NCBI GenBank assembly: GCA_963835705.1
Contig: CAWIGR010000005.1
Span: 1 to 64,000, forward strand
Reading direction: 5' to 3'
Length of the DNA: 64,000 bases
From: JACVRW01 sp963835705
Lineage (GTDB): Bacteria > Actinomycetota > Thermoleophilia > Solirubrobacterales > Thermoleophilaceae
Shown: positions 17,279-25,570 of the stretch, piece after piece
Numbering within the stretch: the first letter of the stretch is position 1
How the letters are laid out: each line of letters opens with the position of its first letter
Made by a program: the position numbers and the translations under genes
The notes under the pieces: generated by a model
The model's database searches: none
Seen by the model: the letters and a program-made list of their open reading frames with translations, nothing else
What the model was told of the DNA's origin: nothing

Positions 17279-18973
17279 CTACCGGCCGAGCGGCCGCGCC
17301 GCCACGTCCTCCGACGGCACGATCTTGCCCGGGTTGAGGTTCGCGCCGGGGTCCATGCCGTCGAACAGCGCCTGCAGCATCTGCACGCCGGGCGCCGAGA
17401 TGTCCTCCTCGAGCCAGCGCGCGTGCTCGACGCCGACCGCGTGGTGGTGCGACAGCGTGGCGCCGGAGTCCACGAAGGCCTGCTGGATCGCCGACTTGAC
17501 GAGGTCGTACTCCTCCAGGTCCTCCCGCACCCCGGAGGGCATGAGGGCGAAGGTGAAGTACAGGCACGCACCTGCGTGGTAGGAGTGCGAGAGGTGGCAC
17601 ATGATGTACCCGGTCACGCCGAGCTCGGCAAAGCCCGCGCGCGCCTCGGCCATCACGTTGTCGTAGAGGCGCTCGAGCAGGCCCCACGGCGCGGCCGTCT
17701 CGGACACGTCGGCCAGCGCCCCGCGGTCGAGCAGGAAGTCGCGGATGTAGGGGGTGTCGAACTTCTTCTGGTCGTACAGCTCGCCCGGTCCGCTGCCGAT
17801 GCAGATCCCGCCGTGGCGCTTGACGATCTTGCCCACGAGCTTGCGCTGCGCCGCCACATGGCGCTTGGTGCCCTCGTAGCCGATGAACGACAGGCACATC
17901 GCCTCGAGGTCGTAGCCGCGCCGCCGTTGCAGGAACTCCCGCAACGCCCGTGACTTGACGCGGTCCAGCGGCGAGTCGCCCCGCTTGGTGGAGAAGGAGA
18001 ACGCGGTCTCGTACGAGTCGGACACGCGCGTGACCGACGGCGAGGCATCGCTCTCGGCGATCTCGCGCATGGCGGCGAGCCCGGCCGGCCAGGTCGGGAA
18101 GAGGTAGCCCAGGATCGTGCGACGCTCCGGCACCCGGTGCACGTGCACGGTCGCCTCGGTGATGATCCCGAGCCGGCCCTCGCTGCCGAGCACCATCTCG
18201 CGCACGCTGGGCCCGGTGGAGGTGTGAGGCACCGGCCGCGTGACCAGCATGCCCGCAGTGGTCACCACCCGCAACGCGCGGGTGATGTCCGCCATGTCGC
18301 CGTACTTGTCTGACTGCATGCCCGACGAGCGCGTCGCGATCCAACCGCCGAGCGTCGAGTTGGTGAAGCTGTCGGGGAAGTGCCCCAGCGTCCACCCCCG
18401 GGCGTTCAGCTGCCGTTCCAGGTGCGGGCCGAAGACGCCAGGCTGCACGCGCGCGAGGCCCGAGTCGGCGTCCACCGCGAGCACGGCGTCCATGCGGCCC
18501 AGGTCGACCGAGATGACCGGGCGCGTCTCGGAGTCCGGCGCCTCGAGGCTCCCGGAGATGTTCGTGCCGCCGCCGAACGGGATGACCACGGCGTCCGCGT
18601 CGAGGGCCGCGGTGAGGACGGCCCGCACCGCCTCCTCGTCGCCCGGACGCACCACCGCGTCGGGGATCCGGCCGATCTCGCCGCGGCGGTGGCGGACGAG
18701 GTCGCGCAGGCACTTGCCGCGCGCGTGCACGACGCGGTCGAGCGCGCCGGTCGAGACATGCTCGGCGCCTACGCCCGCCTCCAGCGCCGCCAGCAGGTGC
18801 CCCGGCAGCTCCGGCTCGGGCACGTCGAGCGTCTCGAAGGACACGGGCCGTGACGTGATCCGATCGGCGTCGAGCGCGAGATGAAGCTTCAGGAACGGAC
18901 CCAGACCCGGCTTGTCCTCGTGCGTGAACGAGACGCCCTCGTCCCCCCAGCCCCACCATTTCATCTGCTTCAT
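17279..18973 (-). CDS. FAD-binding oxidase resembling alkyldihydroxyacetonephosphate synthase
   Basis: The ATG at 18973 begins MKQMKWWGWGDEGVSF, the usual N-terminus of this actinobacterial group, and a TANNNT box lies 8 nt upstream. The 564-residue protein has a PCMH-type FAD domain (IPFGGGTNISGSLE, TLGGWIATRSSGMQSDKYGD) and a C-terminal domain with GACLYFTFAL and a HHHAVG histidine cluster, all characteristic of AGPS. The eukaryotic enzyme swaps the acyl chain of acyl-DHAP for a fatty alcohol, starting ether-lipid synthesis. In bacteria the substrate is usually unproven. It is divergent from a patatin-like lipase, which fits lipid metabolism. A D-lactate/glycolate-type oxidase role is less likely given the HHH motif. 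Confidence 0.85.
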   Translation of the reverse strand: MKQMKWWGWGDEGVSFTHEDKPGLGPFLKLHLALDADRITSRPVSFETLDVPEPELPGHLLAALEAGVGAEHVSTGALDRVVHARGKCLRDLVRHRRGEIGRIPDAVVRPGDEEAVRAVLTAALDADAVVIPFGGGTNISGSLEAPDSETRPVISVDLGRMDAVLAVDADSGLARVQPGVFGPHLERQLNARGWTLGHFPDSFTNSTLGGWIATRSSGMQSDKYGDMADITRALRVVTTAGMLVTRPVPHTSTGPSVREMVLGSEGRLGIITEATVHVHRVPERRTILGYLFPTWPAGLAAMREIAESDASPSVTRVSDSYETAFSFSTKRGDSPLDRVKSRALREFLQRRRGYDLEAMCLSFIGYEGTKRHVAAQRKLVGKIVKRHGGICIGSGPGELYDQKKFDTPYIRDFLLDRGALADVSETAAPWGLLERLYDNVMAEARAGFAELGVTGYIMCHLSHSYHAGACLYFTFALMPSGVREDLEEYDLVKSAIQQAFVDSGATLSHHHAVGVEHARWLEEDISAPGVQMLQALFDGMDPGANLNPGKIVPSEDVAARPLGR

Positions 18974-18981
18974 CACAGGCG

Positions 18982-18987
18982 ACGATA
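18982..18987 (-). promoter_or_regulatory. -10 box of the AGPS-like gene (leaderless type)
   Basis: On the minus strand TATCGT lies 8 nt before the ATG at 18973; no ribosome-binding site is visible. Confidence 0.5.
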
Positions 18988-19003
18988 CGAAATCGGCGTC
19001 ATC

Positions 19004-19009
19004 TACATT
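19004..19009 (+). promoter_or_regulatory. -10 box of the patatin-like gene (leaderless type)
   Basis: TACATT lies 8 nt before the GTG at 19018 and fits TANNNT. It is only 16 nt from the opposing -10 box, so the two promoters are back to back in a 44-nt gap. Confidence 0.5.
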
Positions 19010-19017
19010 GTTCGGCC

Positions 19018-19993
19018 GTGCGCGAGCCACAGCATCCCGTGGTCGAAGTGCTCCGTGAGCGGGCACAGCAGGGCAGCCTGGCCGGCCGGCGCGACGACCC
19101 TCACCGCGTCGCGCTCGTGGTCGAGGGCGGGGGCATGCGCGGCGTCGTATCGGCCGGGATGACCGCCGCGCTCGAGCGCCTGGGCCTCACGGGCTGCTTC
19201 GACCTGATCGTCGGGGCGTCGGCCGGGGCGATCAACGGCGCCGCCCTGATCGCGGGCGTGGCCCGCGAGGGTGCTGCCGCCTATCACGGCCCGCTCGCCT
19301 CCCGGAGGTTCGTCAACCCCGCGCGGGCGCTGCGCGGCCGGCCGGTGATCGACGTCGGCTACGCGCTCGAGTACGCCTCGGCGGGGCTGGACGCCGGCCG
19401 TCACGAGCGCGTGCTGGCCAGCCCGATCGCCCTGCACTGCGTGGCGGTCAGCGTGGAGACGGCCGAGACCGTCACTTTCTCCGGGATGCGCTCGAGGACC
19501 GAGCTCGACGACGCCGTGCTCGCCTCCTGCCGGATGCCGTGGGCCGGCGGTCCGCCGGTCGAGATCGAGGGACGCCGCTACGTGGACGGCGGCCTCGGGT
19601 CGGCGATCCCCGTAGAGGAGGCGGTCGCCGCCGGCGCCACGCACGTGCTGGCGCTCCAGACGCGACCGCACGGCGTGCCGCGCAGGAGCGCCTCGCGGAT
19701 GGCCGACGTGCTGATCGTGCGGCACCTGCGCGCGCTCAACCCGGCGCTGGCCACGCTCTACCGCGAGCGGGTGGCGTGGTACGAGCGCGTGGTGGGGGAC
19801 ATCGCCCGGCGCTCGCGCGACTGGAGACGGTGGACCGCCGTACGTGCTCGGCCTGCGGCCACCGGCCGGGACGCCGGTGGTGTCGCAGCTCGAGCGGCGC
19901 TCGGAGGTGCTGGCCGCCGCGGCCCGGGACGCCGAGCGCCTGGTCGAGCAGACGCTGCCGCTCGGCGCCGAGAGCCATCCGGCGGCGGGCTGA
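19018..19993 (+). CDS. Patatin-like phospholipase, frameshift near the 3' end
   Basis: The protein has all patatin hallmarks: the oxyanion loop EGGGMRG near residue 40, the nucleophile elbow GASAGAINGA and the catalytic Asp in YVDGGLGSAIP. It would hydrolyse acyl esters of phospholipids or related lipids in the cytoplasm. Around 19833 the frame changes by one base; after the shift the sequence continues sensibly as PPYVLGLRPPAGTPVVSQLE to a TGA at 19991-19993, giving about 325 residues. The shift lies beyond the catalytic core. The divergent neighbour is the AGPS-like enzyme, so both may remodel the same lipids. Confidence 0.82.
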
Positions 19994-20004
19994 GGCCGGG
20001 GCCG

Positions 20005-20241
20005 TTACTCGCTGGTCGGGCTGCGCTCGATGCCCTCGCTGAAGCGGCGCTCGACGTGCTTCTCGGGCGAGTCGGGCAATTCTTCCGCGCCTTCGCTGAA
20101 GCGGCCCTCCTCGCCCGGCTCGCCCTCGCGCGCGCCGCGCGCGAAGTCCGGCTCGAGGTTCTCCTCGGGCGTATCGGGCTTGTGATCGACGCCCTTCTCG
20201 AAGCGTCTTTTCCTGCTGCGGCTTGGCTGGGTGCTTGTCAT
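20005..20241 (-). CDS. Small repeat protein with RRF-x-x-G motifs, unknown function
   Basis: This 78-residue hydrophilic protein consists mainly of three imperfect copies of a unit RRFxxGxxxxPDTPEE: RRFEKGVDHKPDTPEEN, GRFSEGAEELPDSPEKH and RRFSEGIERSPTSE. It has no membrane helix or signal peptide and should be disordered. The ATG at 20241 lacks a good ribosome-binding site. Coding is supported by the in-frame periodicity and by the third-base GC bias; similar short proteins occur in Thermoleophilia as far as I recall. Function unknown. Confidence 0.6.
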   Translation of the reverse strand: MTSTQPSRSRKRRFEKGVDHKPDTPEENLEPDFARGAREGEPGEEGRFSEGAEELPDSPEKHVERRFSEGIERSPTSE

Positions 20242-20276
20242 GCTCCATAGGTTGGTTGTACCCGCTGTCCGGCCAG

Positions 20277-21275
20277 TTAGTCAGCCTGGGCGGAACGCCG
20301 CACCAAGCCTTCGCGCGTGGCCCACTCGATCGTCCGCCGGAACGTCTCGGCGACGGGCGTGTAGCGCAGGCCGAGCTCGCGCTGCGCGCGCGAGCCGTCG
20401 TAGCGGTGGCCATGCACGAGCGTCCGCACCATCTCCCGGCAGACCGGCGGCTGGCGGCCGCGCACGCGAAAGCCGGCCTCCACCACCGCCGCCGCGACGC
20501 CGGCCAGGCGCGGCGGGAGGAAGCGCACGTCGCGGCGGACGCCCGACAGCTCCGCGACGACGTCCAGCGCCTCGCGCGACGACATCGTCGCGCCGTTGAG
20601 CACATAGCGCTCGCCCGGCACTCCGCGCTCGGCGCCGAGCAGGTGGCCCTCCACGCAGTCGGCGATGTCGACGATGCTGATCTGCGTGTCGAGGAACGCC
20701 GGCAGCCGCCCGTTGAGGTACGCGATCAGGATTCGCCCGGTGCCGCCCGCGCGGCCGGGGCCCTGGACCGACGACGGGTTGATCGAGACGAGCTCGACGC
20801 CGGCGCGGCGCGCGGCCGCGATCGCGGCTCGCTCGCCCTCGTGCTTGGAGCGCTCGTAGACCGAGAGAAAGCTGCCGCGGTGCGCCGACGCCTCGTCGCC
20901 CACGGTGCCCGGCGCCTCGCCCAGCGACGCCGCCGACGAGGTGAGCACCACCCTGGGGACGCCGGCCCGCGCGGCGGCACGCACGGCGGCCTCCGCGCCG
21001 CGCACGTTCACGTGGAAGAGGGCGGCGGGGTCGGTGGGGCACATCGTGTTGATGCCGGCCACGTGGTAGGCGAGCGCGCACCCCGCCATGCCCGCTGCCA
21101 TCGCGTCCTCGTCCAGCACATCGCCGCGAACGACCTGCGCGCCGCCGGCGGCGAGCTTGCGCTCCGCCGCGTCCGAACGTGCCATCGCCACCACCTCGTC
21201 GCCGCGGTCGGCCAGGCGAGCGGCGAGCGCGCCGCCGATCAGGCCGCTGCCGCCCGTCAGGAAGACGCGCGTCAC
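20277..21275 (-). CDS. NAD-dependent epimerase/dehydratase (extended SDR)
   Basis: This 332-residue protein has the Rossmann motif LTGGSGLIGGALAARL at the N-terminus, TSSAASLG as the catalytic Ser region and YERSKHEGE as the YxxxK pair. The C-terminal half (GERYVLNGATMSSREALDVV) resembles dihydroflavonol-reductase-like and 3-beta-HSD-like SDRs acting on sugars, isoprenoids or sterol-like lipids. The GTG start overlaps the stop of the pgsA-like gene by 4 nt, so it belongs to the glycerol/lipid operon. The precise substrate is unknown. Confidence 0.85.
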   Translation of the reverse strand: MTRVFLTGGSGLIGGALAARLADRGDEVVAMARSDAAERKLAAGGAQVVRGDVLDEDAMAAGMAGCALAYHVAGINTMCPTDPAALFHVNVRGAEAAVRAAARAGVPRVVLTSSAASLGEAPGTVGDEASAHRGSFLSVYERSKHEGERAAIAAARRAGVELVSINPSSVQGPGRAGGTGRILIAYLNGRLPAFLDTQISIVDIADCVEGHLLGAERGVPGERYVLNGATMSSREALDVVAELSGVRRDVRFLPPRLAGVAAAVVEAGFRVRGRQPPVCREMVRTLVHGHRYDGSRAQRELGLRYTPVAETFRRTIEWATREGLVRRSAQAD

Positions 21276-21862
21276 GTGTGGTTGTCCCCGCGCACCACCA
21301 GCGGGATCGCCCTCACCAGGTAGTCGGCCGCGGACGCCACGGTTATGGCGGCCGCGGCCAGCATCGCCCATTCGTCGAGGTACAGGCCGGCCAGCGGCTC
21401 GCCGGGTCGCAGGATCGCAAGCGCGATCGCGACGAACTGGACGCTGGTCTTGAGCTTGCCGAGTATCGAGGGCGACATGACCTCGCCCTCCGAGGCGATC
21501 ACCCCGCGCAGGGCCATCAGGACCAGCTCGCGACCGATGATGAGCGCGACGATCCACGCCGACGCGCGGTCGGCGGCGAGCAGGGCGATCAGCACGCCCG
21601 ACACGAGCAGCTTGTCGGCCGTCGTGTCCAGGAACGAGCCGAGCTTGCTGGTCACACCCCAGCGCCGCGCGAGCCACCCGTCGATCCAGTCGGTGGCGGC
21701 CGCCAGGCAGAAGAGCACGGTCGCCGCCAGCTCGGCTCCGTCCCCGTCCCCCTCGAGCACGAGCCACATCACGACCGGGGTGAGGACGATGCGAATCGCG
21801 CTGCTCGCGGCGATCACGGGTGCGGAGCGGAGTCCGTCCCGGGGCATGGTGAAGATCGCCAT
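21272..21862 (-). CDS. CDP-alcohol phosphatidyltransferase, PgsA-like
   Basis: The ATG at 21862 begins MAIFTMPRDGL and gives 196 residues with about five membrane helices. The full CDP-OH-P motif is present: D-W-I-D-G-W-L-A-R, then 8 residues to Gly, and two further Asp at the expected spacing (GSFLDTTADK). The family joins a CDP-activated lipid to glycerol-3-phosphate, inositol phosphate or similar. In this operon, where glycerol-3-phosphate is made by GlpK, phosphatidylglycerophosphate synthase is the best guess. It starts 14 nt after the dhaM stop and overlaps the epimerase gene by 4 nt. Confidence 0.85.
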   Translation of the reverse strand: MAIFTMPRDGLRSAPVIAASSAIRIVLTPVVMWLVLEGDGDGAELAATVLFCLAAATDWIDGWLARRWGVTSKLGSFLDTTADKLLVSGVLIALLAADRASAWIVALIIGRELVLMALRGVIASEGEVMSPSILGKLKTSVQFVAIALAILRPGEPLAGLYLDEWAMLAAAAITVASAADYLVRAIPLVVRGDNHT

Positions 21863-21876
21863 GAGGCGAGCGGATG

Positions 21877-24348
21877 CTACCGCGCGCGGACCGCGGTCTT
21901 GGGGAGCGGGGGCAGCGCCGCGCGCGCGGCCGACTCGGCGGCCGCCCAATCGACCTCGCGGAGCGCTGCCTTGACGGCCGGGATCCGGCTCCCCGCCATG
22001 CTGAGCTCCTGCACGCCGAGCCCCGCGAGGAGGACCGCGGCCCGAGGATCGCCGGCCAGCTCGCCGCACACGCCGACCCAGCGGCCGTGCGCGGCGGCGG
22101 CCGCGGTCACCGCGGCCACGAGCGCTAGCACCGGGGCCAGCGAGTCGTTCAGCAGGCCGGCCATGGCCGCGTTGCCGCGGTCGGCGGCCATCACGTACTG
22201 GGCGAGGTCGTTGGTCCCGATCGAGAAGAAGTCGACCTCGGGGGCGAACCGCGCCGCCTCGAGCGCGAGCGCCGGCACCTCGACCATCACGCCTACCTCG
22301 AGCTCCGCGGGGCTGCCGAGGTCCGTGCGCACCTCGTCGAGCAGGGCGCGCGCGGCCCGCAGCTCGTCCAGGGTGGCGACCATCGGGAACATCACCTTCA
22401 GCGGGTGCTCCGCCGCGACTCGGACGATCGCCCGGAGCTGCGTCCGCAACAGGTCCGGGCTGGAGAGCGACAGCCGGATGCCGCGGCGCCCCAGGAAGGG
22501 GTTCGGCTCCGGGTCCTGCCGCAGGAACGGGAGCGGCTTGTCGGCCCCGGTGTCGAGCGTGCGCACCACGACCGGACGGCCGTCCAGCGCGCCGGCGATC
22601 TCGCGCAGGACGTCGGCCTGCTCCTCCTCGTCGGGCGGCGCCGCGCGGTCGAGGAACAGGAACTCGGTGCGCAGCAGCCCGACGCCCTCGGCGCCCTGCT
22701 CCACGGCCAGGCGCGCCTCCGCCGGATTGCCGACGTTCGCGAAGACCTCGACCCGGCGGCCGTCGCGCAGCGCGCCCGGTTCGGCGGCGAGCGCCAGCGC
22801 GGCGCGGCGGGCCGCCTCGGCTGCCGCGCGCCGACGCTCGTACTCGGCGATCGCCTCGGGATCGGGATCCACGTGGATCACGCCCGCCTCCCCGTCGACC
22901 ACCAGCGGCGTGCCCTCCGCGATCGCGAGCAGCGAGCCGCCCAGCCCCACCGCCGCGGGGATGCCCAGTGCCCGGGCGAGGATCGCCGCGTGCGCGGTGG
23001 CTCCGCCGCGCGCGGTGGCGATCGCCCAGGCGTCGGCGGGATCGAGACCGGCCGCCTCGCGCGGCGTCAGCTCGTCGGCCACCACGATGCCGGGAGCCTC
23101 CAGCACCGCTCCCGGCGACACCCCTGCGAGCCGGGCCAGCACCCGGGACGAGACGTCCTCCACGTCCACCGCCCGCTCGCGCAGGTAGGGGTCGTCAAGC
23201 GCGCGGAACGCCTCGGCCGCCTCCCGCGACGCCGCCCGCCACGCCCGCCCGGCCGGCTCTCCCTTGTCGATTTGGCGCAGCGCGGGCTCGGTGATCGCGG
23301 CGTCGTCGAGCAGGAGCGCGTGGGCGGTGAAGATCTCCGCCTCCGCGGCCCCGGCGCGCGCGGTCACCGCGGCGCGAGCCTCCTGGAGGTCGTCGCGTAC
23401 CGCCGCGCGAGCCGCCTCGAGCCGCGCCCGCTCCTCGGCGGGCGTGCCGCCGGGCCCGTCCTCCACCGGCGGCTCCCGCGGGCGCAGCGGGCGGGCCGGC
23501 CCGATCGCGATCCCCGAAGAGGCGGCCACGCCGCGCAGCCGTGTCCCCGTGCCCGGGGGCGAAGCGGGTTCCGCTGCCCCGAGCGGCGCGGCCTCAGGCG
23601 GAGCGGTGGCGGACGCAGCATCTTCGTCTATATCGCCGAAGTTCGCGGATGCGAGCGCGTCGACCGCGGCAAGAGCGTCGGCGGCGCCGCCGCCGCTTGC
23701 CCTCACGACGATCTCGTCGCCCTGGCGCACGGCGAGCGTCGCAAGGCCGGTCAAGCTGCGCCCATCGGCCGGACCGCGTCCGCGGCTCTGGTTGACGACC
23801 TCGACGCGCGCCTCGATCCCGGCGAGAGCGCCCACGAAACGAGCGGCCGGGCGGGCGTGGAGGCCCAGCCGGGTATCCACGCGCAGGCGCAGCTCCTGCG
23901 CAGCGTCATCGTCGCTTGCCATGCGCTCCGCCGCGTCCTCGGGCTCGTCGCCGCCCAGCTGGGTGGTCTTCATGGCGAGCGCGCCGCGCGCCTCGCGCGC
24001 CACCTCGTCGAGCGACCCGCCGCCGCGTGCGCGGGCGGCCGCCGCCACGGCGCCCTCCACCAGCGGCGCCTCCGACAGCAGGATCGGGCCACCCTCGGGA
24101 TCGGCCATCTCGGTCGCCATCTCCGCACTCATCAGCGCGCTGCCGAGGTCCATCAGCACCAGCACGCCGTCGGGCGAGCGGACCCGCTCGACCGCCTCGT
24201 ACACCCGCGCGGCGTCTGTGCCGAGCGCCCCGTCCTCGATCCCGCCGGCCGCCTCGATCGGCACCTCGCCGGCCCCCATCTCGCGGGCCAGCTCCACGAC
24301 GCCCTCGGCCAGCGCCGCGCTGTGGGAGACGATCACGAGGCCGACCAC
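21877..24348 (-). CDS. dhaM: DhaM-type multiphosphoryl transfer protein fused to complete PTS enzyme I
   Basis: The protein (823 residues, GTG start overlapping the glpC-like stop by one base) has three parts. Residues 1-135 are an EIIA-Man/DhaM domain with the phosphoacceptor His9 in VIVSHSAALAEG. Residues 155-245 are an HPr domain with LGLHARPAARFV. From about 275 comes a full enzyme I with the active His in GGATAHAAILA, VMVEVPAL, FSIGTNDLAQY and the PEP-binding Cys in VCGELAGDP. It would carry phosphate from PEP through EI and HPr to EIIA and then to DhaL for dihydroxyacetone phosphorylation. E. coli DhaM has only a truncated EI; here one polypeptide contains the whole relay. The linker is Ala/Pro-rich. 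Confidence 0.93.
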   Translation of the reverse strand: MVGLVIVSHSAALAEGVVELAREMGAGEVPIEAAGGIEDGALGTDAARVYEAVERVRSPDGVLVLMDLGSALMSAEMATEMADPEGGPILLSEAPLVEGAVAAAARARGGGSLDEVAREARGALAMKTTQLGGDEPEDAAERMASDDDAAQELRLRVDTRLGLHARPAARFVGALAGIEARVEVVNQSRGRGPADGRSLTGLATLAVRQGDEIVVRASGGGAADALAAVDALASANFGDIDEDAASATAPPEAAPLGAAEPASPPGTGTRLRGVAASSGIAIGPARPLRPREPPVEDGPGGTPAEERARLEAARAAVRDDLQEARAAVTARAGAAEAEIFTAHALLLDDAAITEPALRQIDKGEPAGRAWRAASREAAEAFRALDDPYLRERAVDVEDVSSRVLARLAGVSPGAVLEAPGIVVADELTPREAAGLDPADAWAIATARGGATAHAAILARALGIPAAVGLGGSLLAIAEGTPLVVDGEAGVIHVDPDPEAIAEYERRRAAAEAARRAALALAAEPGALRDGRRVEVFANVGNPAEARLAVEQGAEGVGLLRTEFLFLDRAAPPDEEEQADVLREIAGALDGRPVVVRTLDTGADKPLPFLRQDPEPNPFLGRRGIRLSLSSPDLLRTQLRAIVRVAAEHPLKVMFPMVATLDELRAARALLDEVRTDLGSPAELEVGVMVEVPALALEAARFAPEVDFFSIGTNDLAQYVMAADRGNAAMAGLLNDSLAPVLALVAAVTAAAAAHGRWVGVCGELAGDPRAAVLLAGLGVQELSMAGSRIPAVKAALREVDWAAAESAARAALPPLPKTAVRAR

Positions 24349-25568
24349 TAGGCGATGCCGTACGCCCGGTGGAGCATCTCGACAGGATGGGCCGTGCGCA
24401 CCCCCGTGGCGTGCTCGATCTGCCAGCGGCAGGTCTCCGAGTCGCACACCGTGCGCTCCGGCGCGGCGTCGGCGATCTGTGCGAACAGCCCGGCCCCCAC
24501 CTTCATCGCGATGTCGTACTTCTCGCGCTTGAGCCCGTAGGTCCCCGCGATGCCGCAGCAGGTGGCGTCCAGCTCGATGGTGCGCAACTCGGGCACGAGG
24601 GCGAGCAGGTCCAGCGCCGGCTTGCCGATGCCGTGGCCCTGCTGCTGGCAGGGGGCGTGGTAGGTCACGGTCTCCGGCAGCGGGCGGAACTCGGTTCGAA
24701 GCTCGCCGCGCTCGTGCATCGCCAGCAGGTACTCGCAGATGTCGAAGGTCCGCTCCGAGACGATCTTCAGGTCGGCGTCGTCCTCCATGCCGAGGATCTC
24801 GATCGCCTCGCGCTTGAGCATCAGGCTGCAGCTGGTGGAGATGGCGACTATGTCCACCCCCGCGCGCGCGTAGGGCGCGAGCCGCGCCGCCAGGCGGTGG
24901 ACGTAGCCGCGGGCGTCGTCGAACAGCCCGTTGGACTGCAGCGGCAGGCCGCAGCAGTCCTGCTTCGGCACCTCCACGGCGAGCCCGTTGTGCTCGAGCA
25001 GCGCAACGGTCATCTCGCCCAGCCGCGGCTCGTAGTAGTTCGTGCCGCAGCCGTGGAAGAAGGCGACGCGGCGCTGCGCCGGGGGCGAGGCGTGCCGGCG
25101 GGCCCAGCGCTGGAAGGTGCGGCCGGCGAAGCGCGGCACGGGTGCCCGGCGGTGGAGGCCGACCGCTCGCTCCGCGACGGAGCGCAGCAGGCGGTTCTGC
25201 AGGCTCCAGTTGGCGAGCGGCGCCACGGGAGTGCCGAGCCGCCCCGCCAGCGTGGGGCGCGCAAGCAGGCGGTCGCGAAGGTGCACCCCGTTCGTCTCCT
25301 TGAGCTTTGCGCGCGCCTGCGTGTTGATCTCCGCGATGTGGACCCCCTGCGGGCAGACCTGGGTGCAGACGCCGCAGCCCGAGCAGTAGTCGAGCGAGGC
25401 GTCGAATGACGGCTCGCCGCTGACACGGAAGCGCTCGGCCTGCGGCCCGACGTACTTCGGGCCGGGGAACAGCGGCGTGACGTTGGAGACCGGGCAGAAC
25501 GTCTCGCAGATCGTGCACTTCACGCAGTGGTCCAGCGATCCGCGCATGAGGTCGCCGAGCACGTCCAC
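24348..25568 (-). CDS. glpC: Anaerobic-type glycerol-3-phosphate dehydrogenase subunit C (Fe-S, CCG domains)
   Basis: This 406-residue protein has two N-terminal [4Fe-4S] motifs (CVKCTICETFCP and CSGCGVCTQVCP) and two CCG domains with DCCGLP and ATCCGIAG. GlpC tethers the GlpAB dehydrogenase to the membrane and passes electrons to quinone. It starts two bases after the glpB stop and overlaps dhaM by one base. The length is close to E. coli GlpC. GTG start. Confidence 0.92.
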   Translation of the reverse strand: MDVLGDLMRGSLDHCVKCTICETFCPVSNVTPLFPGPKYVGPQAERFRVSGEPSFDASLDYCSGCGVCTQVCPQGVHIAEINTQARAKLKETNGVHLRDRLLARPTLAGRLGTPVAPLANWSLQNRLLRSVAERAVGLHRRAPVPRFAGRTFQRWARRHASPPAQRRVAFFHGCGTNYYEPRLGEMTVALLEHNGLAVEVPKQDCCGLPLQSNGLFDDARGYVHRLAARLAPYARAGVDIVAISTSCSLMLKREAIEILGMEDDADLKIVSERTFDICEYLLAMHERGELRTEFRPLPETVTYHAPCQQQGHGIGKPALDLLALVPELRTIELDATCCGIAGTYGLKREKYDIAMKVGAGLFAQIADAAPERTVCDSETCRWQIEHATGVRTAHPVEMLHRAYGIA

Positions 25569-25570
25569 CG

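Noticed and set aside
20223..21767. Overlapping plus-strand frames opposite the epimerase and pgsA-like genes
   Set aside because: Low-complexity translations with no domain; the minus strand carries intact Rossmann and CDP-alcohol transferase motifs.
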